Assembly (NCBI GenBank): GCA_017431785.1
Contig: JAFRKJ010000082.1
Span: forward strand, 1-64,000
Direction: 5' to 3'
DNA length: 64,000 nt
Origin: Bacillota bacterium
GTDB taxonomy: Bacteria > Bacillota > Clostridia > Peptostreptococcales > Anaerovoracaceae
In this document: one piece after another, positions 47,726 through 57,517 of the stretch
Numbering within the stretch: the first letter of the stretch is position 1
How the letters are laid out: the number at the start of each line of letters is the position of its first letter
Notes under the pieces: model-generated
Told to the model about the DNA's origin: nothing
Seen by the model: only the letters and a program-made list of their open reading frames with translations
The model's database searches: none
Program-made: the position numbers and the translations under genes

Positions 47726-50700
47726 ATGATTTACAGACGAAAATGGCAAAAATCGATCATGCTGGGGCTTGCGATCATGCTTGTTCTCGGCACAGTATTC
47801 CCGTATATCACGGATCCGTCCTACGCTGCCTTCACAGGCAAGAAGGGAAGCAAGTACACCGTCTGGGACGGCGGACAGATCACATACGGGTCCGGAAACG
47901 GCGGATACAGCAACTCCAGAAAGTGCGATCTGGACGATGACCTGGGCACCCGTTATTCCTACTGCGTGCAGCCGTCCAAGGCGTCACCGGGGACAGGCAC
48001 TGTGACCGTAGATAAGGTCATCACAGACGACAACGACACAGGCAAATGGAACGCCCTGAGAAACGTCGTCTATTACTCACCGTCCTATCCCGGCTACGAG
48101 AACAACGTGAAGAACGTCAAGGAAACATATTACACCGGCAACTTCAGCAAGGACTGGGGCATCGCGCACCTCGCGCTGTCCTATATCTATGCCGGAAGAC
48201 CGTCCGATATGGCGACCTGGGGCGGGACCCACGCATCAGATCTGGGAGATGTCTGGACAAAGGCAAAGAGACTGGGCGATGCGATGTGGTCACCTGATTC
48301 AGCCAAGGATGACGCTGTTCCTGACAGCTTCAAGGTATTCATCTGTTATATGTCCGGCGTACAGGACATGATCGTCGGATATATGGAAGCGCCGGGCTAT
48401 ATCAATATGCAGAAGGCATCCAACAGAACGTCCATCACGGACGGCAACGCCTGCTACAGCATCAAAGGCGCGGTCTACACCGTCTATGACTCTGACGGCA
48501 AAGTCGTCGGAACGCTGACGACCAAGGCGGACGGATCCAGCAACACCATCGAGGTAATGGAAGGAACCTACACTGTCAAGGAGACGACAGCGCCTCCGGG
48601 ATACGCGAAGGACACGTCGACCTACACCGTGAACGTAGAATCCGATGAAACGACGACCTTCACAGCCAAGGAAGAGCCGATCACAGACCTGGTGAACCTG
48701 CTTCTGACCAAGAATCCGGCCGGCTATCCCCATGACCACGGGGAAGGCGACGCAGTACTTTCCGGAGCCGTATATAAGTTCAGCTACTATGACGGTCAGT
48801 ACAGCACCGCAGCAGCTGCGGAGGCCAGCGGCAGCGCAACTGCCACATGGCACTTCGTGACCGATGCGAACGGAAAGATCAACGGCCAGAATCCGGTCAA
48901 GGCAGAGGGCAAGACCAATTCCGCCTTTTACAAGGACAAGGACGGCAAGATCTGCTACCCGCTGGGGACCTACGTGATCCAGGAAGTGACTCCTTCCACA
49001 GGGTATCTGCTGAACAGCGACAAGCTGGTCGTCCACATCACAGAGGACGGCACAGACAATCTCCATGTGAAGACCTACAACGAGTCCATCAAGGGAGATG
49101 AAACGATCTTCCGCGGCGGCGTGAAGGTCTCCAAGATCGATAATGATCTGGATGAAGCCTACGCACAGGGTGACGCCACGCTGGAAGGCGCAGAGTTCAC
49201 CATCTACAACAAATCCAGGGAATCCGTCATGGTAAACGGCAATGAGATCGCGGTAGATGGTGCGGCTCTTGTGATCACAACAAACGCGGAGGGCATCGCA
49301 ACTTCCGCGCAGAAGGTCCTGCCGTACGGTTCCTACCTGGTGAAGGAAACCAAGCCGAGCGAAGGATATCTTCTCAATGAGAAGTGGTCCAGAGCATTCC
49401 GCATCCGCACCGACGGTGAGATGATCGATCTGACTGCGGATAAGGTCAGAGAAGCCGTGGAAAGAGGCGGCGTACAGATCATCAAGCGCGATAAGGAACT
49501 GAAAAAGTCCGAAGCGCTGGGCGGAGCAACGCTTGAAGGCATCGTCATGACCATCAAGAACGTCTCCGGACGCGATGTGGTCGTCAGAAAGGATCTGGAC
49601 AACAAGACCGATAAGGTCAACTGGAAAGAACTGAAGTCCAAGGCGGAGCTCTTTGAGGCAGGCACCATCAAGCGTGTTCCGACCGGACAGGACGTGGGTA
49701 AGATCACCGTCCACTGGAACGAAACAAAGAAGGCCTACACAGCAGAAACTCTGAATGATGATCTGCCGTACGGAACTTACACCATCCGTGAGTCAAAGAC
49801 CAATGAAACCTACCAGAGAACGGACAAGACGGAGCACATGTTCGAGGTCAGAGAGGACGGCACCATCTATTCCTATGATGATGGGAATAACGAAGCGTCG
49901 CTGACCTTCGATGACTACGTCTACCGCAGTGATGTACAAGGCACCAAGATCGGCGACGGTGACTCGAAGCGTTTCAGCTTCGTGCCGTTCAAGATCATCA
50001 GCGTGACCAACGGCGAGACCCATGTGGTCGTAACCGATAAGAACGGCTTCTTCTCCACCAAGGACAGAAGAGCTGCAGGAGATCTGGATGAGGATGAGGA
50101 CGCGGATACCGCGAGAGTCCAGAATCCGTTCGATGATCTGCTGCAGGCGGAGAGTATCAAATCCGCTGATCTTGAGAAGAGAGCTGCGCAGATCCTGCAG
50201 GGCGTCTGGTTCGGCACCGGCGAGTTCGGATCTACTGCTGAGATGAACAATAAGTTCGGTGCGCTCCCGTATGATTCCTATATCCTGGAGGAGATGCCGT
50301 GTGAAGCGAACGAGGGATATATCCTGCAGAAGTTCTATTTCACCGTGGATCAGAAATCCCAGAACGGATTCGTGGATCTGGAAACCATCACCGACGATGT
50401 TCCTGAAATCGGAACAACTGCCTCTGTCAATGGTGAGAATACGAACATCTCCCCGGGCAAAGACATCACGCTTGTTGATGTGATCGAGTACAAGAACCTC
50501 ATGAAAGGACAGAAGTATGTAGCCAAAGGACGTCTCATCGACAAGAAGACAGGCGAAGTCGTCAAGGACGCTTCCGGCAAGGAGATCACTTCCGAGAAGG
50601 AATTCACGGCTCATTTCTCAAATGGCAAAGTCAAGGTCGAATTCACCTTTGACGGCAGCCTGCTCTACGGCAAGGACACCGTTGTCTTTGAAGCAGTCTA

Positions 50701-51862
50701 TGACGCGGAAGGCCATATCACTGCCAAGCATGAAGACCTGGAGGACGAGGGCCAGACGGTCACCTGGGAAGAACTGAACCCTGCGTACGAGATGTACAAG
50801 ATCAGAACGACCAAGGCGCCGTCCAAGGGCGACAAGTACGGCTTCTTCGCGCAGGATGAAGTCGAATACGAAGTCCACATCGAGAACACCGGAAACATCG
50901 TGCTTACCATGGATGTGGCTGACACCTTTATGGAAGGCGTTGATTATTTCACGGTACCGGAGCTGAAGAGCGCGGTATTCACCGGTCAGGGAACCTGGAA
51001 CAATCAGGGTGAGGACAAGTATGTTGCCAACATCACCCTGAATCCAAAGGAGAAAGCCACGATCACCTATACCGCGAAGGTAAAGGATGAGGCGAAGGAA
51101 TATCTGGCCGCAGCAGCCAAGGACTCCGACTCACTGGATGAGCAGGGCCATGACACCAATATCGTCTATCAGAAGAACGAGACGGATGATCATGACGGAT
51201 ACTGGAATACAGCATCCTGCACCAACGTGACCTACCCGAATCCGGAGAATCCGGACGAGCCGGGGACGCTGGAGCCGAAGGAAGACTATGCTCAGACACC
51301 TGTGCAGAAGCCGGAGATCGGAACGACTCTGACCGCGAAGAACGGTGACAAGGCTGTAGTCGAAGGCGAAAAGACGATTCTGGTCGATACCATCGCCTAC
51401 AAAGCCCTGGATACGTCCAAGTGGTATGTCTTCACCGGCGAGCTGATGGTCAAGGACACCGGAGATCCGCTCGTCGAGAACGGAACGCCGATCACTGTCA
51501 CCAGCAAGCCGTTCAAGCCTTTGCTCAAGAACGGCAAGGTGAAGGTCACTTTCGAGATCAACACCAAAGGCCTGGCAGGAAAGGAACTTGTTGCCTTTGA
51601 AACGGCATACAGACTGGATGGATACAAGAAGGGCGATGACGTAGAGAAGGCTCCAAAGACCATCGTCGCGGAGCACAAAGACCTGAAGGACAAGGGCCAG
51701 ACCATCAAGGTCGTGACGCCGGGAACGCCGATCGAGCATTCCCCGAAGACTGGGGATCCGGTTCATATCGGCGTGCTGCTGGCCATTCTGGCAGCCTCCG
51801 CAGGTGCACTGATCGCATTGCTGCGAAGAAGACATCACACGGACACGGACGATGAAGAATAA
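47726..51862 (+). CDS. SpaA/VaFE-type sortase-anchored adhesin
   Basis: A 1378-residue cell-wall protein. Signal peptide (about 1-34); a thioester-domain-like region with YCVQP (about residue 75) but AHLALSY where the partner Gln is usually found, so the thioester may be absent; several SpaA/Cna-B-type domains with E-box endings such as YTVKETTAPPGY, YVIQEVTPSTGY and YLVKETKPSEGY; two VaFE repeats (about 892-1015 and 1197-1330); the sorting signal SPKTGDP, a membrane helix and the tail RRRHHTDTDDEE. Isopeptide-stabilised rods of this kind act as adhesins or pilins. On an ICE, with a class B sortase 1.5 kb downstream, a role in donor-recipient contact is plausible. Confidence 0.88.
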   Translation: MIYRRKWQKSIMLGLAIMLVLGTVFPYITDPSYAAFTGKKGSKYTVWDGGQITYGSGNGGYSNSRKCDLDDDLGTRYSYCVQPSKASPGTGTVTVDKVITDDNDTGKWNALRNVVYYSPSYPGYENNVKNVKETYYTGNFSKDWGIAHLALSYIYAGRPSDMATWGGTHASDLGDVWTKAKRLGDAMWSPDSAKDDAVPDSFKVFICYMSGVQDMIVGYMEAPGYINMQKASNRTSITDGNACYSIKGAVYTVYDSDGKVVGTLTTKADGSSNTIEVMEGTYTVKETTAPPGYAKDTSTYTVNVESDETTTFTAKEEPITDLVNLLLTKNPAGYPHDHGEGDAVLSGAVYKFSYYDGQYSTAAAAEASGSATATWHFVTDANGKINGQNPVKAEGKTNSAFYKDKDGKICYPLGTYVIQEVTPSTGYLLNSDKLVVHITEDGTDNLHVKTYNESIKGDETIFRGGVKVSKIDNDLDEAYAQGDATLEGAEFTIYNKSRESVMVNGNEIAVDGAALVITTNAEGIATSAQKVLPYGSYLVKETKPSEGYLLNEKWSRAFRIRTDGEMIDLTADKVREAVERGGVQIIKRDKELKKSEALGGATLEGIVMTIKNVSGRDVVVRKDLDNKTDKVNWKELKSKAELFEAGTIKRVPTGQDVGKITVHWNETKKAYTAETLNDDLPYGTYTIRESKTNETYQRTDKTEHMFEVREDGTIYSYDDGNNEASLTFDDYVYRSDVQGTKIGDGDSKRFSFVPFKIISVTNGETHVVVTDKNGFFSTKDRRAAGDLDEDEDADTARVQNPFDDLLQAESIKSADLEKRAAQILQGVWFGTGEFGSTAEMNNKFGALPYDSYILEEMPCEANEGYILQKFYFTVDQKSQNGFVDLETITDDVPEIGTTASVNGENTNISPGKDITLVDVIEYKNLMKGQKYVAKGRLIDKKTGEVVKDASGKEITSEKEFTAHFSNGKVKVEFTFDGSLLYGKDTVVFEAVYDAEGHITAKHEDLEDEGQTVTWEELNPAYEMYKIRTTKAPSKGDKYGFFAQDEVEYEVHIENTGNIVLTMDVADTFMEGVDYFTVPELKSAVFTGQGTWNNQGEDKYVANITLNPKEKATITYTAKVKDEAKEYLAAAAKDSDSLDEQGHDTNIVYQKNETDDHDGYWNTASCTNVTYPNPENPDEPGTLEPKEDYAQTPVQKPEIGTTLTAKNGDKAVVEGEKTILVDTIAYKALDTSKWYVFTGELMVKDTGDPLVENGTPITVTSKPFKPLLKNGKVKVTFEINTKGLAGKELVAFETAYRLDGYKKGDDVEKAPKTIVAEHKDLKDKGQTIKVVTPGTPIEHSPKTGDPVHIGVLLAILAASAGALIALLRRRHHTDTDDEE

Positions 51863-51869
51863 CGCATAG

Positions 51870-51901
51870 GGAAGGGGCGGAATTCCGTCCCTTCCGGTTT
51901 T
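51870..51901 (+). terminator. Terminator after adhesin gene
   Basis: A 13-bp stem GGAAGGGGCGGAA (51870-51882) with TTCCGTCCCTTCC (51883-51895), followed by GGTTTT. Confidence 0.75.
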
Positions 51902-51915
51902 AAAGGAGGCTCCTT

Positions 51916-52275
51916 ATGGCAAAGTTTAGAAATAATGTGGCGCAGCAGTTCGGTATCATCCCCGCCATCATCGCAGAGCATCTGTGGTACCTGTATCTGA
52001 ATGAGGCCAGCGGCGACGGGACGCATTGTCATCACGGCAGGTACTGGTGCCGGTGCTCCCAGATGAATCTGGTCAGCGAGTTTCCCTTTCTGACCAGACA
52101 TATGGTGCAGGGAGCTATTGCTGTGCTGAAGAAAAAGGATCTGATTCGCAGTGGGTGCTTTAACGAAGACAGATTCGATCATACTGGCTGGTATACCTTC
52201 ACGGACTACGGCGTAAGCATCATGGAGGCAGGTATACCAAGGCTTTCGGACAGGGTGGACTATGAAGTTCCGTAA
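51916..52275 (+). CDS. Winged-helix-like ICE protein (119 aa)
   Basis: A 119-residue protein resembling the winged-helix domain of replication-initiator/DnaD-type proteins: FGIIPAIIAEHLWYLYL, CRCSQMNLVSEFPFLTRHMVQGAIAVLKKKDLIRSG and WYTFTDYG. AAAGGAGGCTCC precedes the ATG. It heads a run of overlapping small genes (to 53329). Probably a DNA-binding accessory of the ICE; the target is unknown. Confidence 0.7.
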   Translation: MAKFRNNVAQQFGIIPAIIAEHLWYLYLNEASGDGTHCHHGRYWCRCSQMNLVSEFPFLTRHMVQGAIAVLKKKDLIRSGCFNEDRFDHTGWYTFTDYGVSIMEAGIPRLSDRVDYEVP

Positions 52276-52477
52276 GTGTCCGGAGGACTGCAACTTCCGC
52301 AGTAAAGACGCACCCTTCTGCGGATTTTGCCTGAGAGACATTCTGGAGGAGAGGAGGAAATACTATGGCCAGAAAGAAGAAACCCGAAACGATCATGGAT
52401 ATCCGTTACAGGACATTACGGTTTCTGGAGTCGTTTGGGATCAATACCGAAAAAAAGCTGATTGCGATGAGCCCTGA
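52262..52477 (+). CDS. Small Cys-rich protein (71 aa)
   Basis: A 71-codon frame overlapping the previous gene by 14 bp. The first 35 residues look genuine, CPEDCNFRSKDAPFCGFCLRDILEE, with four Cys as in a small zinc ribbon. The rest lies in another frame over the start of the next gene (113 bp overlap) and may be an untidy extension. Function unknown. Confidence 0.5.
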   Translation: MKFRKCPEDCNFRSKDAPFCGFCLRDILEERRKYYGQKEETRNDHGYPLQDITVSGVVWDQYRKKADCDEP

Positions 52478-52805
52478 GGAGATTGCTGAACTTGATGGGA
52501 TCACCAGCGAACAGATCCGGCAGGTCTACCGCTTTCGCAATGCGGCAAAACGCCGGGAATTCTACGCCTATATGACCGGAGCGCTGGATCAGGAAAAAGA
52601 GCAAAAGCAGGCAGGAGGATCAGAGGTACAGGAAGGGGGAAGGATAAGTGGATCAGAAAATCACACAGGCAGCATGGGAGATGGTGGAGCGCAGCTGGAA
52701 CCAGCCGCCGTCGAAACCGAAACAGGAAGTACTGGAACTGAATACACTGGCGGATCTGCGGAAATTTATCAAAACCATGCCGGAGAATACGGTGGCCAGT
52801 ATTGA
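52365..52805 (+). CDS. ICE protein, helical N-terminal domain (146 aa)
   Basis: The N-terminal 72 residues (RYRTLRFLESFGINTEKKLIAMSPEEIAELDGITSEQIRQVYRFRNAAKRREFYAYMTG) form a plausible helix-hairpin-helix-like domain. The second half is Gly/Glu/Ser-rich and overlaps the next gene in another frame by 158 bp, so the native protein may have ended earlier. GGAGGAGAGGAGG precedes ATG 52365. No family recognised. Confidence 0.55.
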   Translation: MARKKKPETIMDIRYRTLRFLESFGINTEKKLIAMSPEEIAELDGITSEQIRQVYRFRNAAKRREFYAYMTGALDQEKEQKQAGGSEVQEGGRISGSENHTGSMGDGGAQLEPAAVETETGSTGTEYTGGSAEIYQNHAGEYGGQY

Positions 52806-52833
52806 GATCAGGGTGGTGGTGAAAAATGACTAG
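52648..52833 (+). CDS. Small ICE protein (61 aa), GTG start
   Basis: A 61-codon frame starting at GTG with GGAAGGGGGAAGG upstream: TQAAWEMVERSWNQPP, then LNTLADLRKFIKTMPENTVASIEIRVVVKND. The amino-acid composition is balanced, unlike the overlapping frame. It overlaps the RadC-like gene by 8 bp. Function unknown. Confidence 0.55.
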   Translation: MDQKITQAAWEMVERSWNQPPSKPKQEVLELNTLADLRKFIKTMPENTVASIEIRVVVKND

Positions 52834-53329
52834 AATCATGGGACAGCCGCATGAGCTGAAGGTAGTGAATGTCAGGCTGGTGAAAGAGCCGTCCCTGTAC
52901 AGCGAATATCCCATCCGGACGCCGCAGGATGTGATGAAGGTGGTAGCAGAGGAACTGTCGCAGTATGACCGTGAAGTCTTCGCCATCCTGAATCTGAAGA
53001 ACAATGGACAGGTGATCAACATGAATATCTGCAGCGTGGGAACGATCAATGCTTCACTTGTAGCGCCCCGCGAGGTGATGAAGAGCTGTGTTCTGTCAAA
53101 TGCGAGCTGTTTTCTGGCACTTCACGTCCATCCTTCCGGAAATCCGGAGCCCAGCGAAGAGGATAAAGACGTGACGGAGAAGCTGCTGCGATGCGGAGAT
53201 CTGATGGAGATCCGCATGCTGGATCATATCATCATCGGCAGCGGCACAGGCGAAATGTTCAGCTTCAAAGCCAACGGCCTGATGGACAGGCTCCGGGATA
53301 GATCTGCCATGGAGATCAATGAGCGATGA
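52826..53329 (+). CDS. RadC-like JAB/MPN-domain protein
   Basis: A 167-residue RadC-family protein with the JAMM-type metal site in FLALHVHPSGNPEPSEEDKDVTEKL and the HIIIG strand near the C-terminus. RadC-like proteins on mobile elements have been linked to DNA processing, but activity is not established. It lacks the N-terminal HhH region of chromosomal RadC. The ATG overlaps the upstream gene by 8 bp and the stop overlaps the sortase start as ATGA. Confidence 0.85.
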   Translation: MTRIMGQPHELKVVNVRLVKEPSLYSEYPIRTPQDVMKVVAEELSQYDREVFAILNLKNNGQVINMNICSVGTINASLVAPREVMKSCVLSNASCFLALHVHPSGNPEPSEEDKDVTEKLLRCGDLMEIRMLDHIIIGSGTGEMFSFKANGLMDRLRDRSAMEINER

Positions 53330-54111
53330 GATGCAGAGGCAAAAACATGGCTGTAGCTGAGCTGGGCAGATGGGTGCTGGTTTTCCTGTGCGTCATCATC
53401 TTCTGCGGAAGTGCCGGGTATCTGCTCTTGTACGGGCAGGACAAGGTGAACACGGAAAAAGAATTCAGGAAGATCAGCGAAAACTCCCGGGATCTGAGCA
53501 CGCTTTATGTGCAGAACAGTGATCTGATCGGATGGATAAGGATCGAGGGAACAAAAATCGACTACCCGGTCATGCAGACGACCGGCGATCCGGAATACTA
53601 TCTGCACAGAGATTTCAACAGGGAATACTCGGATTCCGGGACGCCTTTTCTGGATGCCGGCAGCGTGGCCGTGCCCCGTCCGTCAGGGGACGGAGCAGCG
53701 ACCCAGGATGTTACGTGGAACTGGCTGATCTATGGCCACAATATGAAATTCGGCACCATGTTCCACGATCTTCTGAAATATGAATCACAGCAATTCCGGG
53801 AGAAGCATCAGACATTTACGTTCGATGTTTATAAGCCGGAGACAGGCGTTACGGATAGTGGTGAGTACGAGATATTCGCCATCTGCCGCACCAGGATCCA
53901 TACGGAGGATTCGAACGCTTTCAGCTATTACCGGTACGCCGGATGCACGGATGAAGAAACATTCCATGAATACTCGGAGGGAGTCAGAGACGAATCGATC
54001 TATGATATGGGCATCATGCCGCATTTCGGCGATCAGCTCGTGACCCTTTCCACCTGCGCATATCATGCGAACAAAGGAAGATTCTATATCGTCGGACGGC
54101 GAATTGAGTAA
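53326..54111 (+). CDS. Class B sortase
   Basis: A 261-residue membrane transpeptidase: N-terminal helix (WVLVFLCVIIFCGSAGYLLLYG), catalytic His in WLIYGHNMKFGTMFHDL, Cys in LVTLSTCAYHANKGRFYIVGRR with the active-site Arg, and the class B inner insert. It should attach the upstream SPKTG adhesin to the cell wall or to another protein. The start at 53326 is coupled to the RadC-like stop; ATG 53347 is an alternative. Confidence 0.92.
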   Translation: MRCRGKNMAVAELGRWVLVFLCVIIFCGSAGYLLLYGQDKVNTEKEFRKISENSRDLSTLYVQNSDLIGWIRIEGTKIDYPVMQTTGDPEYYLHRDFNREYSDSGTPFLDAGSVAVPRPSGDGAATQDVTWNWLIYGHNMKFGTMFHDLLKYESQQFREKHQTFTFDVYKPETGVTDSGEYEIFAICRTRIHTEDSNAFSYYRYAGCTDEETFHEYSEGVRDESIYDMGIMPHFGDQLVTLSTCAYHANKGRFYIVGRRIE

Positions 54112-54120
54112 ACAGATAGA

Positions 54121-54145
54121 GATCCTGCGACAGCGGGATCCTTTA
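54121..54145 (+). terminator. Hairpin after sortase gene
   Basis: GATCCTGC (54121-54128), loop GACA, GCGGGATC (54133-54140), followed by CTTTACATTT; a weak terminator. Confidence 0.5.
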
Positions 54146-54168
54146 CATTTACGAGAGGAGGGGACTGA

Positions 54169-55071
54169 ATGGCAGACCAGAAATACAGCAGAGATCCGAA
54201 TAAAAAGACACAGAAGGAACGGATACAGGAAATATCGGAGGAGTTGGAACGCGGCGTGCAAAGTATGTTCGAAAGTGAACAGTATAAAAAGTGGCTGGAT
54301 GTGTGCAGCCGCTTTCACAACTATTCACTCAATAACACGATCCTGATCACCATGCAGCGACCGGATGCGAGTTACGTTGGTGGATATGCAATGTGGAAGA
54401 AGCTTGGAAGATCGGTGAAGAAGGGAGAGCACGGGATACGGATCCTTGCACCATACAAATACAAGGTCGAAGTCGAAGATAGCGACGGCGACAAACAGAT
54501 CATCGAGAAGACCGGTTTCAAGCCGGCGTACGTGTTCGATTATTCCCAGACTGAGGGAAAGGAACTGCTGATGATCGGAGTCAATGAATTGACTGGAGAT
54601 GTGAAAGACTACAGACGCTTGTACCGGGCGCTGACAGAAATCAGTCCTGTTCCCATCCGATTTGAAGATATCCAAGGCGGCGCGAAGGGATATTACAACG
54701 ACGCCGAAAAAAGCATTGCGATCCAGTCCGGAATGAGTCAGTTGCAGACGATCAAAACCCTCGTTCATGAAATCTGTCATTCACAAAATCATTCCAAAGA
54801 AGCCCTGAAAGAGAGAGCCGGGCTGGATAGAAGAACCATGGAAGTGGAAAGCGAGAGCGTTGCACACATTGTTCTGAAAACCTTCAGCTTGGATTCCGAG
54901 GATTACTCGATCCCGTATATCAGCAGCTGGTCATCCGGGAAAGACACCAGAGAACTGAAAGCGTGCATGGAGTCGATCCGGTCCACCGCCGATGAAATGA
55001 TTACCGGAATCAACAAATCGCTGGACAGACAGAAAAAACGTGAGCATAGAGAGCTGGATATGGAACGTTGA
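54169..55071 (+). CDS. ArdC-like antirestriction protein with zinc-peptidase motif
   Basis: A 300-residue protein with the ArdC/DUF1738-type ssDNA-binding N-terminal domain (SRFHNYSLNNTILITMQRPDASYVGGYAMWKKLGRSVKKGEHGIRILAPY) and an ImmA/IrrE-type metallopeptidase region with HEICHS and a following Glu-rich helix (EVESESVAHIVL). Related proteins protect transferred single-stranded DNA from host restriction. GAGAGGAGGGG precedes ATG. The defence island begins just after it. Confidence 0.85.
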   Translation: MADQKYSRDPNKKTQKERIQEISEELERGVQSMFESEQYKKWLDVCSRFHNYSLNNTILITMQRPDASYVGGYAMWKKLGRSVKKGEHGIRILAPYKYKVEVEDSDGDKQIIEKTGFKPAYVFDYSQTEGKELLMIGVNELTGDVKDYRRLYRALTEISPVPIRFEDIQGGAKGYYNDAEKSIAIQSGMSQLQTIKTLVHEICHSQNHSKEALKERAGLDRRTMEVESESVAHIVLKTFSLDSEDYSIPYISSWSSGKDTRELKACMESIRSTADEMITGINKSLDRQKKREHRELDMER

Positions 55072-55187
55072 GCACTCAACACTGGGAAGGGTTTTGTACA
55101 AAATATTACCCAGACCGATTGAATCATAAGGTGTGGAGTGGTAGAATGGGTTAAATAAGGTATAAAAGTAATCCCAGAGGTGGCAGA

Positions 55188-56342
55188 ATGGCAAAACAAG
55201 TTCATGTAAGATTGGATGATGCTGTATATGAGGCACTGTTTGAGTATTCTTCAGAATATAATTCCTCGATTCAGGATTCGGTCTTTACGGCAATCGTACA
55301 GATGCTTGATCGACAGAAACCGGAAATAATCCCGAATCCGGAGGGGTTTTCCTTCATTGATCTGTTCGCTGGAATAGGAGGCATGAGGATAGCATTTGAG
55401 AATGCAGGGGGTCATTGTGTCTATTCCAATGAGTGGAATAAGTACAGTCAGCAGACATATTTCGCAAATTTTGGAGAGCAGCCGGAAGGTGATATTACAA
55501 AAGTAGACGCAAAGGACATTCCAGATCACGATATTCTGGTTGCTGGATTCCCATGCCAGCCGTTCTCCATAGCCGGAGTATCAAAGAAACAGAGCCTGGG
55601 TATGGCAACAGGATTTGAGGACAAGACTCAGGGAACACTGTTTTTTGATATCTGCAGAATACTGCAGGAAAAACGTCCAAGGGCATTTTTGTTAGAAAAC
55701 GTCAAGAATCTGAAGAGCCATGACAAGGGCCGTACGTTTAAGGTAATAACAGAGGCACTGGAGGAGCTGGATTATGAAGTGTTTCATGCGGTACTTGACG
55801 GACAGAGTTTTGTGCCACAGCATCGCGAGAGGATACTGATTGTGGGTTTTGACAGAAAACGCTATGGATCAGATGTGGACTTTGCATTCGATATAAAATC
55901 CGATGGGAAGGATCATAAAGTCAGGGAAATACTCGAAAAAGATGTGGATAACAAATATACGCTGTCAGATAAGCTTTGGACATATCTGCAGAACTATGCG
56001 GCAAAGCACAAAGCCGCAGGGAATGGGTTCGGATATGGTATCGCTGATCCCGAAGGTGTTTCCAGAACTCTGAGTGCCAGATATTACAAAGACGGATCAG
56101 AGATTCTGATTTCACAGGAAGGGAAAAATCCAAGGAGACTGACGCCAAGAGAGTGTGCCAGACTGCAGGGCTTTCCAGACACATTTAAGATTGTTGTGTC
56201 AGACACACAGGCGTACAAGCAGTTTGGAAACAGTGTTGTTGTCCCTCTGATGGAGAACGTCGCAATGCTTATTGTTGATAAGCTGCAGTCATTGGAAGGC
56301 AGAAGCAGAAGCGAAAAAACGCAGGAGGTGAAGACCGCATGA
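55188..56342 (+). CDS. DNA cytosine-5 methyltransferase (EcoRII/Dcm type)
   Basis: A 384-residue m5C methyltransferase: motif [21 protein letters not shown], catalytic motif [13 protein letters not shown] (Cys nucleophile), [23 protein letters not shown], and [16 protein letters not shown]. The target domain lies at about 235-290. An extra N-terminal 45 residues look like a ribbon-helix-helix ([38 protein letters not shown]), perhaps for autoregulation. Specificity CCWGG is inferred from the EcoRII-like nuclease next to it. The stop overlaps that gene by 4 bp. Confidence 0.92.
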   Translation: MAKQVHVRLDDAVYEALFEYSSEYNSSIQDSVFTAIVQMLDRQKPEIIPNPEGFSFIDLFAGIGGMRIAFENAGGHCVYSNEWNKYSQQTYFANFGEQPEGDITKVDAKDIPDHDILVAGFPCQPFSIAGVSKKQSLGMATGFEDKTQGTLFFDICRILQEKRPRAFLLENVKNLKSHDKGRTFKVITEALEELDYEVFHAVLDGQSFVPQHRERILIVGFDRKRYGSDVDFAFDIKSDGKDHKVREILEKDVDNKYTLSDKLWTYLQNYAAKHKAAGNGFGYGIADPEGVSRTLSARYYKDGSEILISQEGKNPRRLTPRECARLQGFPDTFKIVVSDTQAYKQFGNSVVVPLMENVAMLIVDKLQSLEGRSRSEKTQEVKTA

Positions 56343-57517
56343 CAGAACAGATCGTATCGGAAGCAATAGATGCAACGCTGCAGGGAGAAAAGGCTTATTG
56401 CAAATTCATGTCGGCCAACGACAGCGGTGAAACCGGTGGGCATCAGGTCGGGTTTCTGGTTTCCAAATCCGCCAGAGAGATCATGTTTACGGAAGATGAG
56501 GTAAAAAAGAATCACATCTTCAAAAGAAACGTTAAGATCAGATGGCATAATGATTTCTGTACCGACAGCTGCTTCACATGGTATGAAAGTAAAAATGAAC
56601 TGAGAATCACACGATTCGGACGAGGATTTCCGTTCATCAGTCCGGAATATACCGGCGCATTGTTTGTGCTTGTACAGAATACCCGGGATGATTATGATGC
56701 ATTCATATTGAATACTGAAGATGAAATCCAGACATATCTGGATAATTTCGGATTGACACCGGCAGAAACCAACAGGCTGGTAGAAGTCAATGCTGTATCC
56801 CACGCAGACATAGAGAAGAAAGCGTTTGCACGTTTTATCGGCGGACTGGTTGAAGAGTTCCCGGCTTCAAAAGAAATGTCTGTTGCTGCACAGAACATTT
56901 TTTATCAGCTGCATCTGAACAGTAAGATGGCCGTTGAAAATCCGGACAGAATCCTGCTGGAGTGGACAGAGGAAGAATACCGTCTGTTCAGGGCAATAGA
57001 ACATGACCGGTATGGTGAACGGGTTGCGAGTGGATTCACAAGTGTAGATGATTTTGTCATTATGGCAAATAAAGTTCTGAACAGGAGAAAGAGTCGCGCC
57101 GGAAAAAGTCTGGAACATCACCTGTCGGCCATATTTGACAGAAATGAGATACTTTATACTGCGCAGGCAGTGACAGAAGGAAATAAGAAGCCGGACTTCA
57201 TCTTTCCTTCTGAAGAGGCATATCACGATGTGAATTTCGCGGTTGAGAAATTATGCACCTTGGCGGCTAAGACGACATGTAAAGATCGCTGGAGGCAGGT
57301 GCTTAACGAAGCTGATCGCCTTCGTGATGATTATAAATATCTGTGCACCCTGCAGCAGGGGATATCTGCCGCTCAGATGGATGAGATGCAGGCAGAAAAA
57401 GTTATTCTCGTAGTTCCGCAAAAGTATATATCGACGTACCCCAGAGACCGGCAGGATCGGATATGGACACTGAAGAAATTCGTCAACTATGTTCGCGAGA
57501 TGGAAGGTCTGGCATGA
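56339..57517 (+). CDS. EcoRII-like type II restriction endonuclease
   Basis: A 392-residue enzyme. The C-terminal catalytic domain (about 235-390) has the EcoRII signatures [60 protein letters not shown] and [11 protein letters not shown], giving the PD-(D/E)XK-type acidic and lysine residues. The N-terminal half corresponds to the EcoRII DNA-binding/effector domain. EcoRII cuts CCWGG and needs two sites. Its ATG overlaps the methyltransferase stop; the Vsr ATG overlaps its own stop (ATGA). Confidence 0.92.
   Translation: MTEQIVSEAIDATLQGEKAYCKFMSANDSGETGGHQVGFLVSKSAREIMFTEDEVKKNHIFKRNVKIRWHNDFCTDSCFTWYESKNELRITRFGRGFPFISPEYTGALFVLVQNTRDDYDAFILNTEDEIQTYLDNFGLTPAETNRLVEVNAVSHADIEKKAFARFIGGLVEEFPASKEMSVAAQNIFYQLHLNSKMAVENPDRILLEWTEEEYRLFRAIEHDRYGERVASGFTSVDDFVIMANKVLNRRKSRAGKSLEHHLSAIFDRNEILYTAQAVTEGNKKPDFIFPSEEAYHDVNFAVEKLCTLAAKTTCKDRWRQVLNEADRLRDDYKYLCTLQQGISAAQMDEMQAEKVILVVPQKYISTYPRDRQDRIWTLKKFVNYVREMEGLA

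Noticed and set aside
48299..49714. 471-codon ORF opposite the adhesin gene
   Set aside because: Antisense shadow of repetitive SpaA domains; no start signal.
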